A stretch of 64,000 bases of DNA, taken from Oikopleura dioica (taxonomy: Eukaryota; Chordata; Appendicularia; Copelata; Oikopleuridae). The notes under the pieces are model-generated. The model was not told the origin of the DNA, searched no databases, and saw only the letters and a list, made by a program, of their open reading frames with translations. Positions 44,183 to 55,846 of this stretch are shown here, one piece after another (position 1 is the first letter of the stretch; each line of letters starts with the position of its first letter). The DNA lies in NCBI GenBank assembly GCA_907165135.1, contig OU015567.1, positions 14,451,001 through 14,515,000 of the forward strand, written 5' to 3'. The position numbers and the translations under genes are program-made.

Positions 44183-45463
44183 TCAGTTTGCGCAAGCTCG
44201 AATAGCTTTCTCATCGTCGTCAAGCCACTGTAAGACTTGTGGAGTAAAATAAGAAAGAATCATTTCTGCGCCAGCTCTTCTACACGCCGTTAGACTTTCG
44301 AGCACTCCCTTCTTCAAATCAATCGCTCCAGCTTTGGCGCCGTGGACGAGTAGCGCGTACTCGCCAGACACCTGATAAGCAGCCACTGGAAAATTCGGAA
44401 ACTCTTGCTTCGTTCGGTAGATAATATCTTTTATCGGTTTTCATGATTTACAAATTGGATATTTAATTTATAGCGAGAACAGTCCCTAGATAGGCACCGG
44501 CCGGTTTTACCATTAAAATATCTGCACCTTCGTTCGCATCTCTATCGTTGCATCTCATCGCCAAACTTGATGCTCCTGGTGGAAGCTGAAAAATAAAGTA
44601 GAAAATTAGCTAATGTGAATGCTAACCTGATAATTTCTTCTATCGCCAAATTTAGGAGCAGAACCAGCTGCTTCTCTGAAAGGCCCATAAAATGCTTCAC
44701 CCGAGTTATTATCAATTCCGCTCTATTTTCAAAGCTTACTCTTTAGTTATTCGATATTTAACCCGCAACAGAACAAAATTTAGCCGAGTAGGACATCACG
44801 GCAACTCGTGAGCCAAGCTTGAGTTCCCGAAGTCTGCTTTTGATCGCTCCTATCCTTCCATCCATCATATCCGAAGGAGCCACGCAGTCAGCACCTGCGA
44901 GTCCATAATTGCCTGCGATCTCGGCTAGTCTATCGATGGACTTCTGGTTGTTCATGCGATCATCTTCGAAAATCCCACAGTGCCCGGTTTCGGAGAAGGG
45001 ACAAATACAAACGTCAGCCGCGACCCACAGCTATCATTACTGTAATTTACAATTATAATGCATAGATAATGGGCGTTTATATGAATAATAACTAAAAACT
45101 GACCTGTGGATATTTTGACTTGATCAATTTAATAGCTTCAATGGTAGGGCCCGTCTCGCAATCTGCGCTAGATCCGACAGCATCTTTAGTCGATTTGACA
45201 TCTACGCCAAAAATGATAACTGAGCGAAGACCTTTGGCGACTTGTTGGGAAAGGAAGGGAATGAGATTGTTGATTCCATAGCGACTCACTCCGGGCAGCG
45301 CATTTATCGGTTCCAGGGCGTCAGGGGAGCTATTCGTTACGAAAAGCGGCAGCATAAGATTTACAGGCGAGATTTTGGAGTCAAATGCAGCGAGCTCTCG
45401 CAAAACTCCATGGCCATATGAAGAATGCAGAATGTGTCCGACTGGTGGCTCGTAACCGCTCAT
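44183..45463 (-). CDS. ALAD: ALAD, copy 3
   Basis: All motifs and frames as in the first copy; the acceptor T run equals that of copy 1. It appears intact. Confidence 0.93.
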
Positions 45464-45502
45464 TCTGAAAAAAAATCCGTCAAGGAGAAGTAGACTCATG
45501 AA

Positions 45503-47699
45503 CTAGAATAGATTCAAAAGGTCAGTCGCAGCAAGTGAAAGGCGTGGGCAATCAAGCGATTGGCATTCTTCTAGCCACATTTTCCAAGTGATGTCCATCC
45601 AGATTTCTTGTTTAGTTGAAGCGATGCTCAGCAGACAAACTTGGTAAGATTTGATTATTACAAGTTTCAAATTCGTGTCATCTAAAGATAGAGTTTTATA
45701 AGAAAAGCGCTGACAAATTACCAATTCTTCTAAAAGTCGCGAGAAAATCTATGGAAGGAAGGACGTATTTCTCGATTTCGGGAATATTATCCAAGAGAGA
45801 AATGATCTGGCCGACGAATGCAATCATTCTTGACAAGACGTCTTTATCGCACGTCTCCAACATCAACGTTCGTTTATTCGAATCCCAGCTGCGCAAGAAA
45901 GGAAAAAGAAAATATCCAGCGGCAGGATAAAACCGAGACTTGAGCATCTTCTCGCTTTTTGGGCGGCTTCCCCAGCGCCGTGATTGTGATTCAACTTTTG
46001 CGGAAAGCGCTAATTTTTCAAAGGCGATCTCTTCTTCAAGTTCTTCGAAGGGATTGTCCGCCAATTGCTTTACGGCCTTCGATAGAGAGGCAAGAATGAT
46101 CTGCCGTTTTTCTAGAGGCATTGACTCGGCATAAAATTCACCTAAAAATTAGAAAATGTTCGTACCAAAAACTATTATTACCAACAATCGCAGGAGCATA
46201 AAATTCCGGAGCCACAACTGCCAACGATTCTAGAGCATCACCCACGAGAGCAGCATCATTATCGTTAACAATTTCAAAATAAACGATCCCTTTCAAAATC
46301 TCTTCCACAAGCTCCTTCGAAGAAACCTGATTGACCTTTGCTAAATACGGAATTGTTTCCAGCGCGGCGAGTTTGCGTTTAGTCTTCTCCGTTTTTGACA
46401 TTGATTGGGGTAGATTTCTCTCGACCAAAATTCCACTGGCTTCCATAAGAAAGCGGGGACTGTATTTTGAAAGGTTCGGCGTTTCGAATTCGAATTGTTC
46501 GAATTCCAAGTCGTCGGAATCAAGACTTTCTCGATCATCATCATCATCATCATCGTCACAGTTTCCAGCATTGATTCTTTCATCTTCGACTTTTTGTTGG
46601 TTACCGTTCAAGAATTCGATTGTTCGCTCTCTGCTATCTTCGTGAACTTTATTTTGATCCGCTTGAAGGTCTTTATTCGTGATTGGAAAGTCAAGTTTGG
46701 CCTCTGAATCAAATACTGAGATGATCTTCTTGGCAGAAAGCATTCCAATATCTCGATTGTCGGACGCCGACTGAGCAAAGTGGTTTTGAAGCCCAAAGAA
46801 ACAGTGTTGATAATCTCCAATCGCATTTCATCCGGACATTTAGGAAGATAGTCGACTGAGAAGGCAATGATTTTCGAAACTTGGATTCTTTGATCGACAG
46901 AAACCTTGATAACAATGTTTTCGTCCGCCCAGTAGTCAACTAAATGTTTCCATGTCTCCAGACCTGCGATAGCAACAATTCGTCCCATGTGAAACTGGCC
47001 ATTTTGATTGAGTAATCGACCGGTGCATATTCGAAGCAAGTTGAAGTTTTTAGCGAGAAATATGTCGACAAGAGGAAATACCAATGTTTGAAATGAAAAA
47101 GGCGGACAGTAGTTTATGAATGATTCAAGGAAGTTTCTTCTCGCGCGAAAACGGAGATTTTTGGCAACGTCTTTCGCTAATTCAGCTTCGTCTATCACTA
47201 TCTGAGCAAACTCGTGCAGAAATAGGGCTGATTCTTTCGATTGTGACACATTCGCGAACGTGAGATCAAGTAACGCACAAGTCTTCTTGACATCTCTCTG
47301 GCGTAAAAGGCAACAAGCGAGATTCTCCAAATTTTGCATAAAATTTTGATGCTTCAAATTCGTCGGTAAAGCTCCTTTATTTACATTTGCAAAGCGAGTT
47401 GGTAGATTCCAGATAAAATTGAGGAAATCAACGAAGACTTTCTGCTCCACGCTACTTAGAGCTATTCTTTCAAGGACTTCGTATGATGAGCAGAAGCCAA
47501 CGAAGTCGGATAAAACTGGAAAGATCAATGTCGAGTCGGCAAGAATATTCTTCAGAGAGCAAATGACTTGGATCATTTTCGCAGGAGAGGATGAAATAAG
47601 ATCAGCGCAAAGTTTTTCCAGCGCGTCAGAGTCTGAGCTTTTCCCATTCTTTTTTAATTCCAAAAAATGTTCCGGAAGTTTTGTCAAAACATCCAACAT
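45503..47699 (-). pseudogene. TELO2: TELO2, copy 3, one mid-gene frame break
   Basis: The N-terminal frame is clean (EHFLELKKNGKSSDSDALEK). A four-T run near 46783 (five in the copies at 24504 and 55847) shifts frame after NTVSLGFK, just before the acidic linker. The C-terminal exons are clean. An A-run difference near 46165 is inside an intron. Confidence 0.85.
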
Positions 47700-47784
47700 T
47701 CTTATATTGGGCATTATAAATTTAAGAAATAAATTATTAAAAGTAAAGATTGTTAAGAAAATAAGAAAGAAAGTTTTGTTTTTA

Positions 47785-49297
47785 TCAAGAACTGTGGCGG
47801 AGTGCAATGAATGATTTGAAATCAGCTTTTGAAAAGCTCAATTTAGACATATTTTTCCATAGAGGTTCCTCGAGCTCTGGAATTTCGAAAGGTAGAGAAG
47901 CGCTGAGTAGATTAGATGGAGAGTGTGACCCTTCCTCACTCGTGTCGAAGACAAGATCGAAGGATTCCGTACTAAAATGACTATTTCTTATTGTTCCTTG
48001 TCAAGGGAACTTACCAGTCTACTGTAAGATCACAGTACGCATCCAAGACGGCTGAGTCTAGCGAACACGAGCTTCGACCAAGTTGCTCCAATAAGAGCAC
48101 TAGTTCTTGATTTTTCGGCGTGTTAACCATTCTCAGATAATACAGGACTCGTTCGAGGATAACCCTTTCCGGCTTCAGCATGTAATATTTTGATGCCTCT
48201 AAGAATGATTAAAGCAGCTCGAATTTTCGATAAAATATACCTAGTAAAAAGATCCGAGTATTTCTGGAAAGAGTCCAAACATTATCTGACATTTCTGCTA
48301 AAATACCAATCACATTCAGCTCTGCCGAATGAGTGCGATGGAGAATTTGAAACACCGGAATAATTATGTTCTCGTCTATGTCTTCAAGGACAACTCGCAT
48401 GGATTTCTCCAACACTCTTTGGGTTATCAGTTTCATGAATGTTTCAGGGTCCCATGTTTTGAATTGGTCCAGGAAAAATGATTGAATAGTTGATTTACAA
48501 GTAGTTTGACAGTTGATAATTTCTTCGTCAACGAGAATATCACTGTCTTCTCCTGATTTATTGAATAATTCATCAGAAGTAATTGGCAGATAGGCCTCTT
48601 CCTCTGGTAACCGGGTTTTCTTAAAATCAGGAGACAAAGCAGCTATTTCTTCGGTAGGGCCGAATTGAAGCATTAGTTTTATATACAAACGATAAATTTT
48701 TGAACGCAAGTTTTCAGTTTGATTGGTGATTTTTAGCCGTTGAAGAAGATGAAGATGCTGTGCGCCAAGATGAATAGCTAGTTGAAGGTCTTTTGAAGAT
48801 TTGAAGAGCGATTTCTGCTGGAGATACTTTGTAGAAGATACTGGAAGATGTAACTGAAGGAGTCGCAAAAAGTGCTCAAATATATTTCCAAATGCGCGAG
48901 ACATGAATCTTTCGTCAAAGTAGCCCGAAGAGATGCCAGCTTTCTCCAGTAGAGACGTATCATCGGTGTTGCAGCGTCCCGCTCCATCGGCCTCTTCGGG
49001 AATTCTATGTCCAGACTTTCCTGGCAGTTGAAAATCATCAGAATTGAAGATAAACAAGACTTTTGCAAATAAGCTTCAACAAGAGATAATGAAGATTTGA
49101 GCTGATCATGTACGTCTCGAATCCAGGAGGGGAGGATCTTTGAGAGCTCTTCAAGTTTCTTGATCACTAGTCTCAAACTATTCGACAGAATGACCATATT
49201 TTTGGTCGTCGTCAAAGGTAGAACTTCTTTTATCATCCACGAAATACGCTTGCTCGCTTGAATATATTTAAAATCTTAAAAGACTGACTCTTCACCT
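47785..49297 (-). pseudogene. gene X, copy 5, 5' end deleted
   Basis: Retains the C-terminal two thirds of gene X, up to the exon starting SKRISWMIKE and its intron. Upstream sequence is replaced by spacer at 49297. A four-T run near 48793 (five elsewhere) adds a frame break after SSNLQK. With no 5' exons or promoter side, expression is doubtful. Confidence 0.6.
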
Positions 49298-49299
49298 TT
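49295..49299. other. junction 5: gene X intron joined to spacer
   Basis: Gene X matches through TTCACCT (49297); the spacer matches from TTTCTCTGCC, sharing one T. The break falls at a gene X splice donor on one side and at the KCNH start codon on the other, so piece 6 contains none of the KCNH coding exons. Confidence 0.8.
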
Positions 49300-51540
49300 C
49301 TCTGCCTAAGAAAAATTTTAACCCAATGAAAAATTTCTGCCAATTTTTTGGCCAAACTCTCAAGAAGGCATGGATACAGCCAAAATGCCCTAGAAAACGA
49401 TATTTACTGTGTTAACCTTCTGCACACTTGGGAAATTGGAAGCACAGCCGTGAGGCCATTCTATTTTGATTTTTCTTTTTCAGTCGGCGGTGGGTACTCT
49501 CTTCAAAATTAATCAAAACTCTTCGCGTGGAACACGTGCAGCTGATTTATTCAAAACCTGACAGAATAATAAATTCCGTAAACTACCCCAAAAATAAAAC
49601 ACTTAATACTTAGTTCTTCCAGTGCTCGGATTCACAAGCCTGTCTACTATTTACAGGAGACTGCTAAATTTGATAAAAATCGAACTCATTTGCTCTTATA
49701 AGTCCAGACAGCTGTTTTGAGAGGTAACTTATTTTCTCTTGAAAAAAGAAGAAAAAATTAGCTTTTGAAAAAGGATGGCGAAAAGGATGGACTGGCAGTC
49801 AGCAATCAAAGTGAATGGATAAAGAGATTCTTAATTGTGAAAAGAAATCGGCCAGCATTTTAATAGACTATTCACGAGTTCCACTTTGCACATTTAAAGA
49901 GATCCTCGCGCGACGGGAAGCTTCCGCTCCTTTCAGAAGCGATTCTCTGGGGATGAACACTCAAATTCAATGCCTCGCGAAGCGAACTTCGCGGTACTTT
50001 TTTAAAAGAATATTTTTATTTTCGCTGAAATTTTGATATCTTTTGAAAAATCTTTCCTTGGAAAACAAAAATTTCTCAACTTTTGAACCAACTGATGGAT
50101 CATTTTTCTTAAATTTCTCTCTGAAAATTATTCTCAAAAAGTCGAAAAAATTTGAAGCATATTTTCAGATCAGACCTGGCTTGCTTAAAATATCCCGGTA
50201 GCCGAATCGGCGGATCATTCCCAAGTTCGTTAAACGCATCATTAAACCGCATTAACTGTACTTCCAATTTCGCCCGTGGATGACTTACTCTTTTATAATT
50301 TCGCTTCCATGGGTTCTTTCAATTTTCAATTTGCAAGTTCTCGTTTTCAAGTTCACATTTGGCGCTGCGTTTTGTCTTCCTTTGCTGGCTATTAAAATTC
50401 AGCAGCGAAAAAACGCGAGCCAGAGGAAGATCCAAAGGATGGCGCTAGATGCGCCCAAATAATGCCTCTTTGGCAATTACGATCCTCCTCCCCATATCCG
50501 ATAAAAATCGCGCCTCTGGGAATCGAACTGCTCGAATGATGATTTATTCTGCTTTTGCAGCCACTGCTGGAGAAAGTTACTGCAGCAATGAAAATTTAAT
50601 TTTGAATTGTAACTAATTTCAAGTCTAAGTTGAAAGCAGACATGCGGGAATAATATTTTGAAGGGTAGATTAAGGTCGGGAAAAGAAAGACGTCGCTTTT
50701 TATGGCAGGAAAATTACTGTATTTCGCGAGAATACAGTCGTCAGTCGATAGACATTTTCAACGATTTGGTCGGCAAGAATACTCGATCTTTTTTGCTTGA
50801 TATTGGACGTACGAATCTGGGGAATTCAGTAACTACAGTATTTTTCACTGAAATGGGATGAGATGAACAAGCATGAGAATCCGGACAATCCGCTATTTCT
50901 TTTTGCCAAATTCCGGATGATCCCGCCACGTTCATGTCCTCCTTCTTCTTTTCATTTTTTCGAAAATCCTGAATACAGAAACAAGATCCCGATTTTCATA
51001 ATCATCGATAATCCCCTTTCAACGAGTTCAGATTTGAACGACGAAAGCCCACTATTTGACAGCCGACCGCATTTTTGAAAGCCTTTCGGATCATTCTGGA
51101 ATAAGTTAGTGCCTTTGACAATGTAAAATCTGAACTTTCCATAGGATTCGTCTGACTTCCAGCCAAAAGAAGAAGAATTCGCCATGACTCTTACCATCAA
51201 CACTTGCAATCAAGGGGAAATCGAGGCGATGGAAGATTCCCTGTGAAAGGTAATCGGAATTAAATTAATCCCATTTGGCTAGAGGTGGCTTCTGAAATTG
51301 AGGCTGCGGCAGGTATCTAATTGCGGCGGCGGCTGTTTATTTATAATCGAATATTCATCCCAGCAAAGTCTTTCTCGAGTTAACACAAATAAACCTGCCA
51401 CTGTTTATATGCACGGACAGACTGCAAGCGAACATTCTCTGTTGCTATCTGACAAGAAAACAAGTGCTATTTTGAATTTGCATCGATGATGTTCTCAGGT
51501 GAACTCAGAATTCATCTGTTCTCGAAGGTTCGCAAATGAA
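49300..51540. other. diverged spacer tail without genes; hAT-free
   Basis: Counterpart of 13614-16850 with scattered substitutions and small indels. The hAT insertion site is unoccupied: a single CCCATATC at 50491-50498. No gene was recognised. RBKS poly(A) signals follow near 51541-51566. Confidence 0.55.
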
Positions 51541-51644
51541 GCTTTTTATTAAGAGCGAAAAGATTTATTGAACAGAAAAGTTGAATCAGGAATCAAATCA
51601 ATTGAAGAACTGCGAAATAAAGAAGCAAAGGAGTTGAATAACAA

Positions 51645-52709
51645 TCACTCAAGCTCAGATAGACGGAAGTACGATTTCTGAGTTCCCTTGAAAATAATAA
51701 CAAACGATCTTGGTGAAGTTATTTTATACCTTTCTTGTTGTAGAGCGGGAAGCAACCATAGACGCAAATTTGGCATGTTCGATCGTCGTTTTCTGCGTCT
51801 TGGTAAGCGAGTAAGAAAAGGCGCCAACGAAGGAGTCTCCAGCGCCGGTCGTGTCGACCACGTCTACTTTTTCAACAACTGGGTGCAATGTCAGCTCTCC
51901 TTCGCCTAAAAATTCATTATTTTTAAAGCAACAATCAAAATCTAGATTCTAGACACTGACTTTTGACGGCAAATCCGTCTCCACCGAGAGTGACGATTAC
52001 ACTTTTGATTTTGTATTTCTCCTGGAGAGTTGTTGCCGCTTCCTGAATAGTTTCTTTTCCACTGAGTTCCAGAGCTTCTGTCTGATTCGCGATGAGATAG
52101 TTGATCTGTTCAGAGAACGTCTCAAAGTCTTCCCTGCTCGGGCAAGGCGCGGGCGAGTAGATTGTCTTTGCTCCAGCTGCTCTTCCAAGTTGTAGAGCTC
52201 TTTTGGTCGTACTCACTGGAATCTCGTTTTGGCAAATGACGATTTTGGTGCCCTTGAAAGCTTCCTCATCTAAATCTTCTCCAGTAAAACGCATGTTTGC
52301 TCCAGGGACAACAACGATCGAGTTTTCGCCGTTTTCCATCGAAACTGTTATCGGAGCAACGCCAGTCGAGCAATCAGCTTTTGTTATTATTTTCGAGCAG
52401 TCCGTTCCGGTTTTAGCGAGCTCTTCAACATACCACGATCCATTTTGATCATCTCCTACTGCACCTAACAGTCCGACTTTTCCTTCGCCAGATAGAAGAG
52501 CTCCGCTGGAATCATAAAAAATATTCACCCTTATTTTATGTGAGTTATTCTGACTCAATTCCTGCCTGGACCGCTTGATTCGCTCCTTTACCGCCCAGAC
52601 CAGTCTCGTATCGTTCGCCTAGAAGGGTTTCTCCTGGTCCTGGCAGCCGAGAACAGTAAGCGATTTGATCAACATTCAAACTGCCGGCAACGAGGATGTC
52701 CCAGACCAT
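51645..52709 (-). CDS. RBKS: ribokinase, complete copy
   Basis: The only full ribokinase here, about 305 residues in four exons. Exon 1 has [15 protein letters not shown] and [10 protein letters not shown] 51-bp intron joins AGI-D to [19 protein letters not shown]. The large exon has the triose/ribose-binding segment [28 protein letters not shown] and [12 protein letters not shown]. Then come [20 protein letters not shown] with the PfkB signature [10 protein letters not shown] (catalytic Asp) and, after a 43-bp intron, [13 protein letters not shown]. Length and motif order match animal RBKS. The start lies one base after TTCAATTCAG, 32 bp from the TSFM stop. It should be functional. Confidence 0.93.
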
Positions 52710-52741
52710 TCTGAATTGAAAACATAGAAGACTCAGGTCAA

Positions 52742-53678
52742 TTACTTAGAGACTTTAAAACGAGTCCAAGAAAGAAGCTCCGCATTTTGCTCGGCGAGTA
52801 CATTGAAAACAATAGATTGGCCGCCATTGAGTGGCTGATAGAGAAGACGGTTCTCGTCGGCAGCAAGATCGTCAATGAACAAAGGGCCTTCAGGAATATC
52901 TCCAGTGACGTCTGGAAGCTCTAACACGCAGTGCGCGGCTAGATCAGCACTCAACTCCGAGCTACCGCCAGAAAGACTAAAATCAAAGATAAATAAATGA
53001 AATTTTATAAAGTAATACCTGACAAGCGAGCCATAAGTGCCATTATTTGGATATTCTTTGTTGAAATTTCTAACGTAAAATCCTAAATTTGGACCCGCAA
53101 CAACCTAAAAATATTCATAAAATATCCATATACTATTTTCTTTACAGCCTCTGTTCCTTCCGGTTTACCTTTCCCGATTTAATTTGAATATTTTCTTTCA
53201 AAAGTCCAATAGCTTGCGCAAGTGAATCCTTGACGCCATCTAACTCGACGATTGCCTCGCCGGTGAAGTCTCCAGCTTCTTTGGCAAGGAGAGTGCTAGT
53301 GACAGTGTTGACCAGCTTGTTGAATTCGGGCGTCTTCGACACAGGCTCCGATTCACAATTGATGATCACCATCGCACCCTTATTTCCTTCTGTAGCCACT
53401 CCAACACATCCTTCTGGAGTCTTTCGCGAAGCTAAGAATATTCGAGTTCGGCTTCCGTTTCAATATTCACCAAGAGATTCCATCTTCTTCATTCCCAAAG
53501 CCTTCGCTTCCTTTTCCAGATGAATGACCGCCTCTTCGAAATTCCAATTTGTCGCCTGCAGAGCTGATCGACAAGTTCCAAGAGGAAGCTGGGACTCTTG
53601 ACGGAGGCGCATGATCAATTTTTTCGTATCGACGGCAGCCGTGCGTCGGATAAAAAGGGAGCCGCAATAACGAAGCAT
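52742..53678 (-). CDS. TSFM: mitochondrial elongation factor Ts, diverged copy
   Basis: Same four-exon gene as 391-1308, with scattered synonymous and a few conservative changes (GPLFIDD for GPLSVDD). The third intron is longer (about 72 bp), and the first intron sequence is quite different, as expected of neutral introns around a conserved protein. The frame is intact and the start context conserved. Confidence 0.92.
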
Positions 53679-53716
53679 TCTGAAATGGTCATTTTTAACA
53701 TTTTATCGAACCAATT

Positions 53717-54460
53717 TTATTGTTCTTCTTCTAAATGCTTGGCATTATTAACTGCAATTGCTTGCCCTTCCCAAGCTCTCATTCTCCCGTATCTCTTCGA
53801 TTCGATCCAACCAGAGGTCTTTTTGATGACAATATGATGGAATGCCGTATTCTTCATTGTCTCCTTAGCTTCTGCTTTGAACTCGCCAAAGTCGAAGTTC
53901 TTGAGTCCAAGAAAATGTCTGAAGAGCATTTTCAACAAGAAACCGTGCGCGAAAATCAGTATTGTCTTGTCAACTTTGGCCTCTTCGATAAGCGACCGGA
54001 GAAAATTCACAGCCCTGTATTTGACATCCGCGTCTGCCTCCATTTCCGGGCTGTTCCAGTCGACTTCGCTTCTCAACTTGCCCTCGAGTTTGCCCATTCC
54101 CTTTTCTTTGAGCAAGTCGTCGCAGATTATGCGTTCTTCCCCGATGTCATTCGTAGCGATTTTGGCTGTTTCAAGAGCGCGAGAAAGGGGAGAGGAGTAA
54201 ACGAGATCAGCCTTGGGAAGAACTTTCGCCTCGGCCAAGCGCTTTGCTCATTTGCAGATCAGAAATAAACTGAAAATAAACTTGGCGTTCATGAGTGGAA
54301 GCATTTTCTTGATCTCTGCCGATTTCGCTCAAAGGAATATCGAGCTAAAAATCTTTACTTGCAGAAATGATTTTTGCGCTTTTACCTGCCCTTGCAAAAT
54401 GCCAGCTTTATTGTACGATGTTTCGCCGTGCCGGATCAAGTACAAATTTAGGACAACCAT
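53717..54460 (-). CDS. histidine phosphatase, diverged full copy
   Basis: Full-length counterpart of 1347-2091, ending NNAKHLEEEQ. Changes are few (FDFGEFKAEA, GRMRAWEGQA). Catalytic RHG and AHG histidines are kept. The sequence between ALAD stop and ATG differs more than the gene does, except for the CTAG|A-ATG acceptor. Confidence 0.9.
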
Positions 54461-54526
54461 TCTAGGGGACATTACAGTGGTGAGTTTTGTATTTGAAGGA
54501 CAACTTGAACTGTATTTACAATTAAC

Positions 54527-55807
54527 TCAGTTTGCGCAAGCTCGAATAGCTTTCTCATCGTCGTCAAGCCACTGTAAGACTTGTGGAGTAAAATAAGAAA
54601 GAATCATTTCTGCGCCAGCTCTTCTACACGCCGTTAGACTTTCGAGCACTCCCTTCTTCAAATCAATCGCTCCAGCTTTGGCACCGTGGACGAGTAGCGC
54701 GTACTCCCCAGACACCTGATAAGCAGCCACTGGAAAATTCGGAAACTCTTGCTTCGTTCGGTAAATAATATCTTTTATCGGTTTTCCATGATTTTCAAAT
54801 TAGATATTTAATTTATAGCGAAAACAGTCCCTAGATAGGCACCGGCCGGTTTTACCATTAAAATATCTGCACCTTCGTTCGCATCTCTATCGTTGCATCT
54901 CATCGCCAAACTTGATGCTCCTGGTGGAAGCTGAAAAATAAAATAGAAAATTGTCTGATGTGAATGCTAACCTGATAATTTCTTCTATCGCCAAATTTAG
55001 GGGCAGAACCAGCTGCTTCTCTGAAAGGCCCATAAAATGCTTCACCCGAGTTATTATCAATTCCGCTCTATTTTCAAAGCTTACTCTTTAGTTATTCGAT
55101 ATTTAACCCGTAACAGAACAAAATTTAGCCGAGTAGGACATCACGGCAACTCGTGAGCCAAGCTTGAGTTCCCGAAGTCTGCTTTTGATCGCTCCTATCC
55201 TTCCATCCATCATATCCGAAGGAGCCACGCAGTCAGCACCTGCGAGTCCATAATTGCCTGCGATCTCGGCTAGTCTATCGATGGACTTCTGGTTGTTCAT
55301 GTGATCATCTTCGAAAATCCCACAGTGCCCGGTTTCGGAGAAGGGACAAATACAAACGTCAGCCGCGACCCACAGCTATCATTACTGTAATTTACAATTA
55401 TAATGCATAGATAATGGGCGTTTATATGAATAATAACTGAAAACTGACCTGTGGATATTTTGACTTGATCAATTTAATAGCTTCAATGGTAGGGCCCGTC
55501 TCGCAATCTGCGCTAGATCCGACAGCATCTTTAGTCGATTTGACATCTACGCCAAAAATGATAACTGAGCGAAGACCTTTGGCGACTTGTTGGGAAAGGA
55601 AGGGAATGAGGTTGTTGATTCCATAGCGACTCACTCCGGGCAGCGCATTTATCGGCTCCAGGGCATCGGGGAGCTATTTGTTACGAAAAGCGGCAGCATA
55701 AGATTTACAGGCGATATTTTAGAGTCGAATGCAGCGAGTTCTCGCAGAACCCCATGGCCATATGAAGAATGCAGAATGTGTCCGACTGGTGGCTCGTAAC
55801 CGCTCAT
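54527..55807 (-). pseudogene. ALAD: ALAD, diverged copy with one-base deletion
   Basis: Exons and motifs as in the other copies, but near 55664-55672 one base is missing in the first exon (GCATC-GGGG against GCGTCAGGGG). The frame shifts after VTNSSP, before the whole active site. This is a null unless it is a base-call error; the site adjoins a G run. All downstream exons are otherwise clean. Confidence 0.85.
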
Positions 55808-55846
55808 TCTGAAAAATAATCCGTCAAGGACAAGTAGACTCATGAA

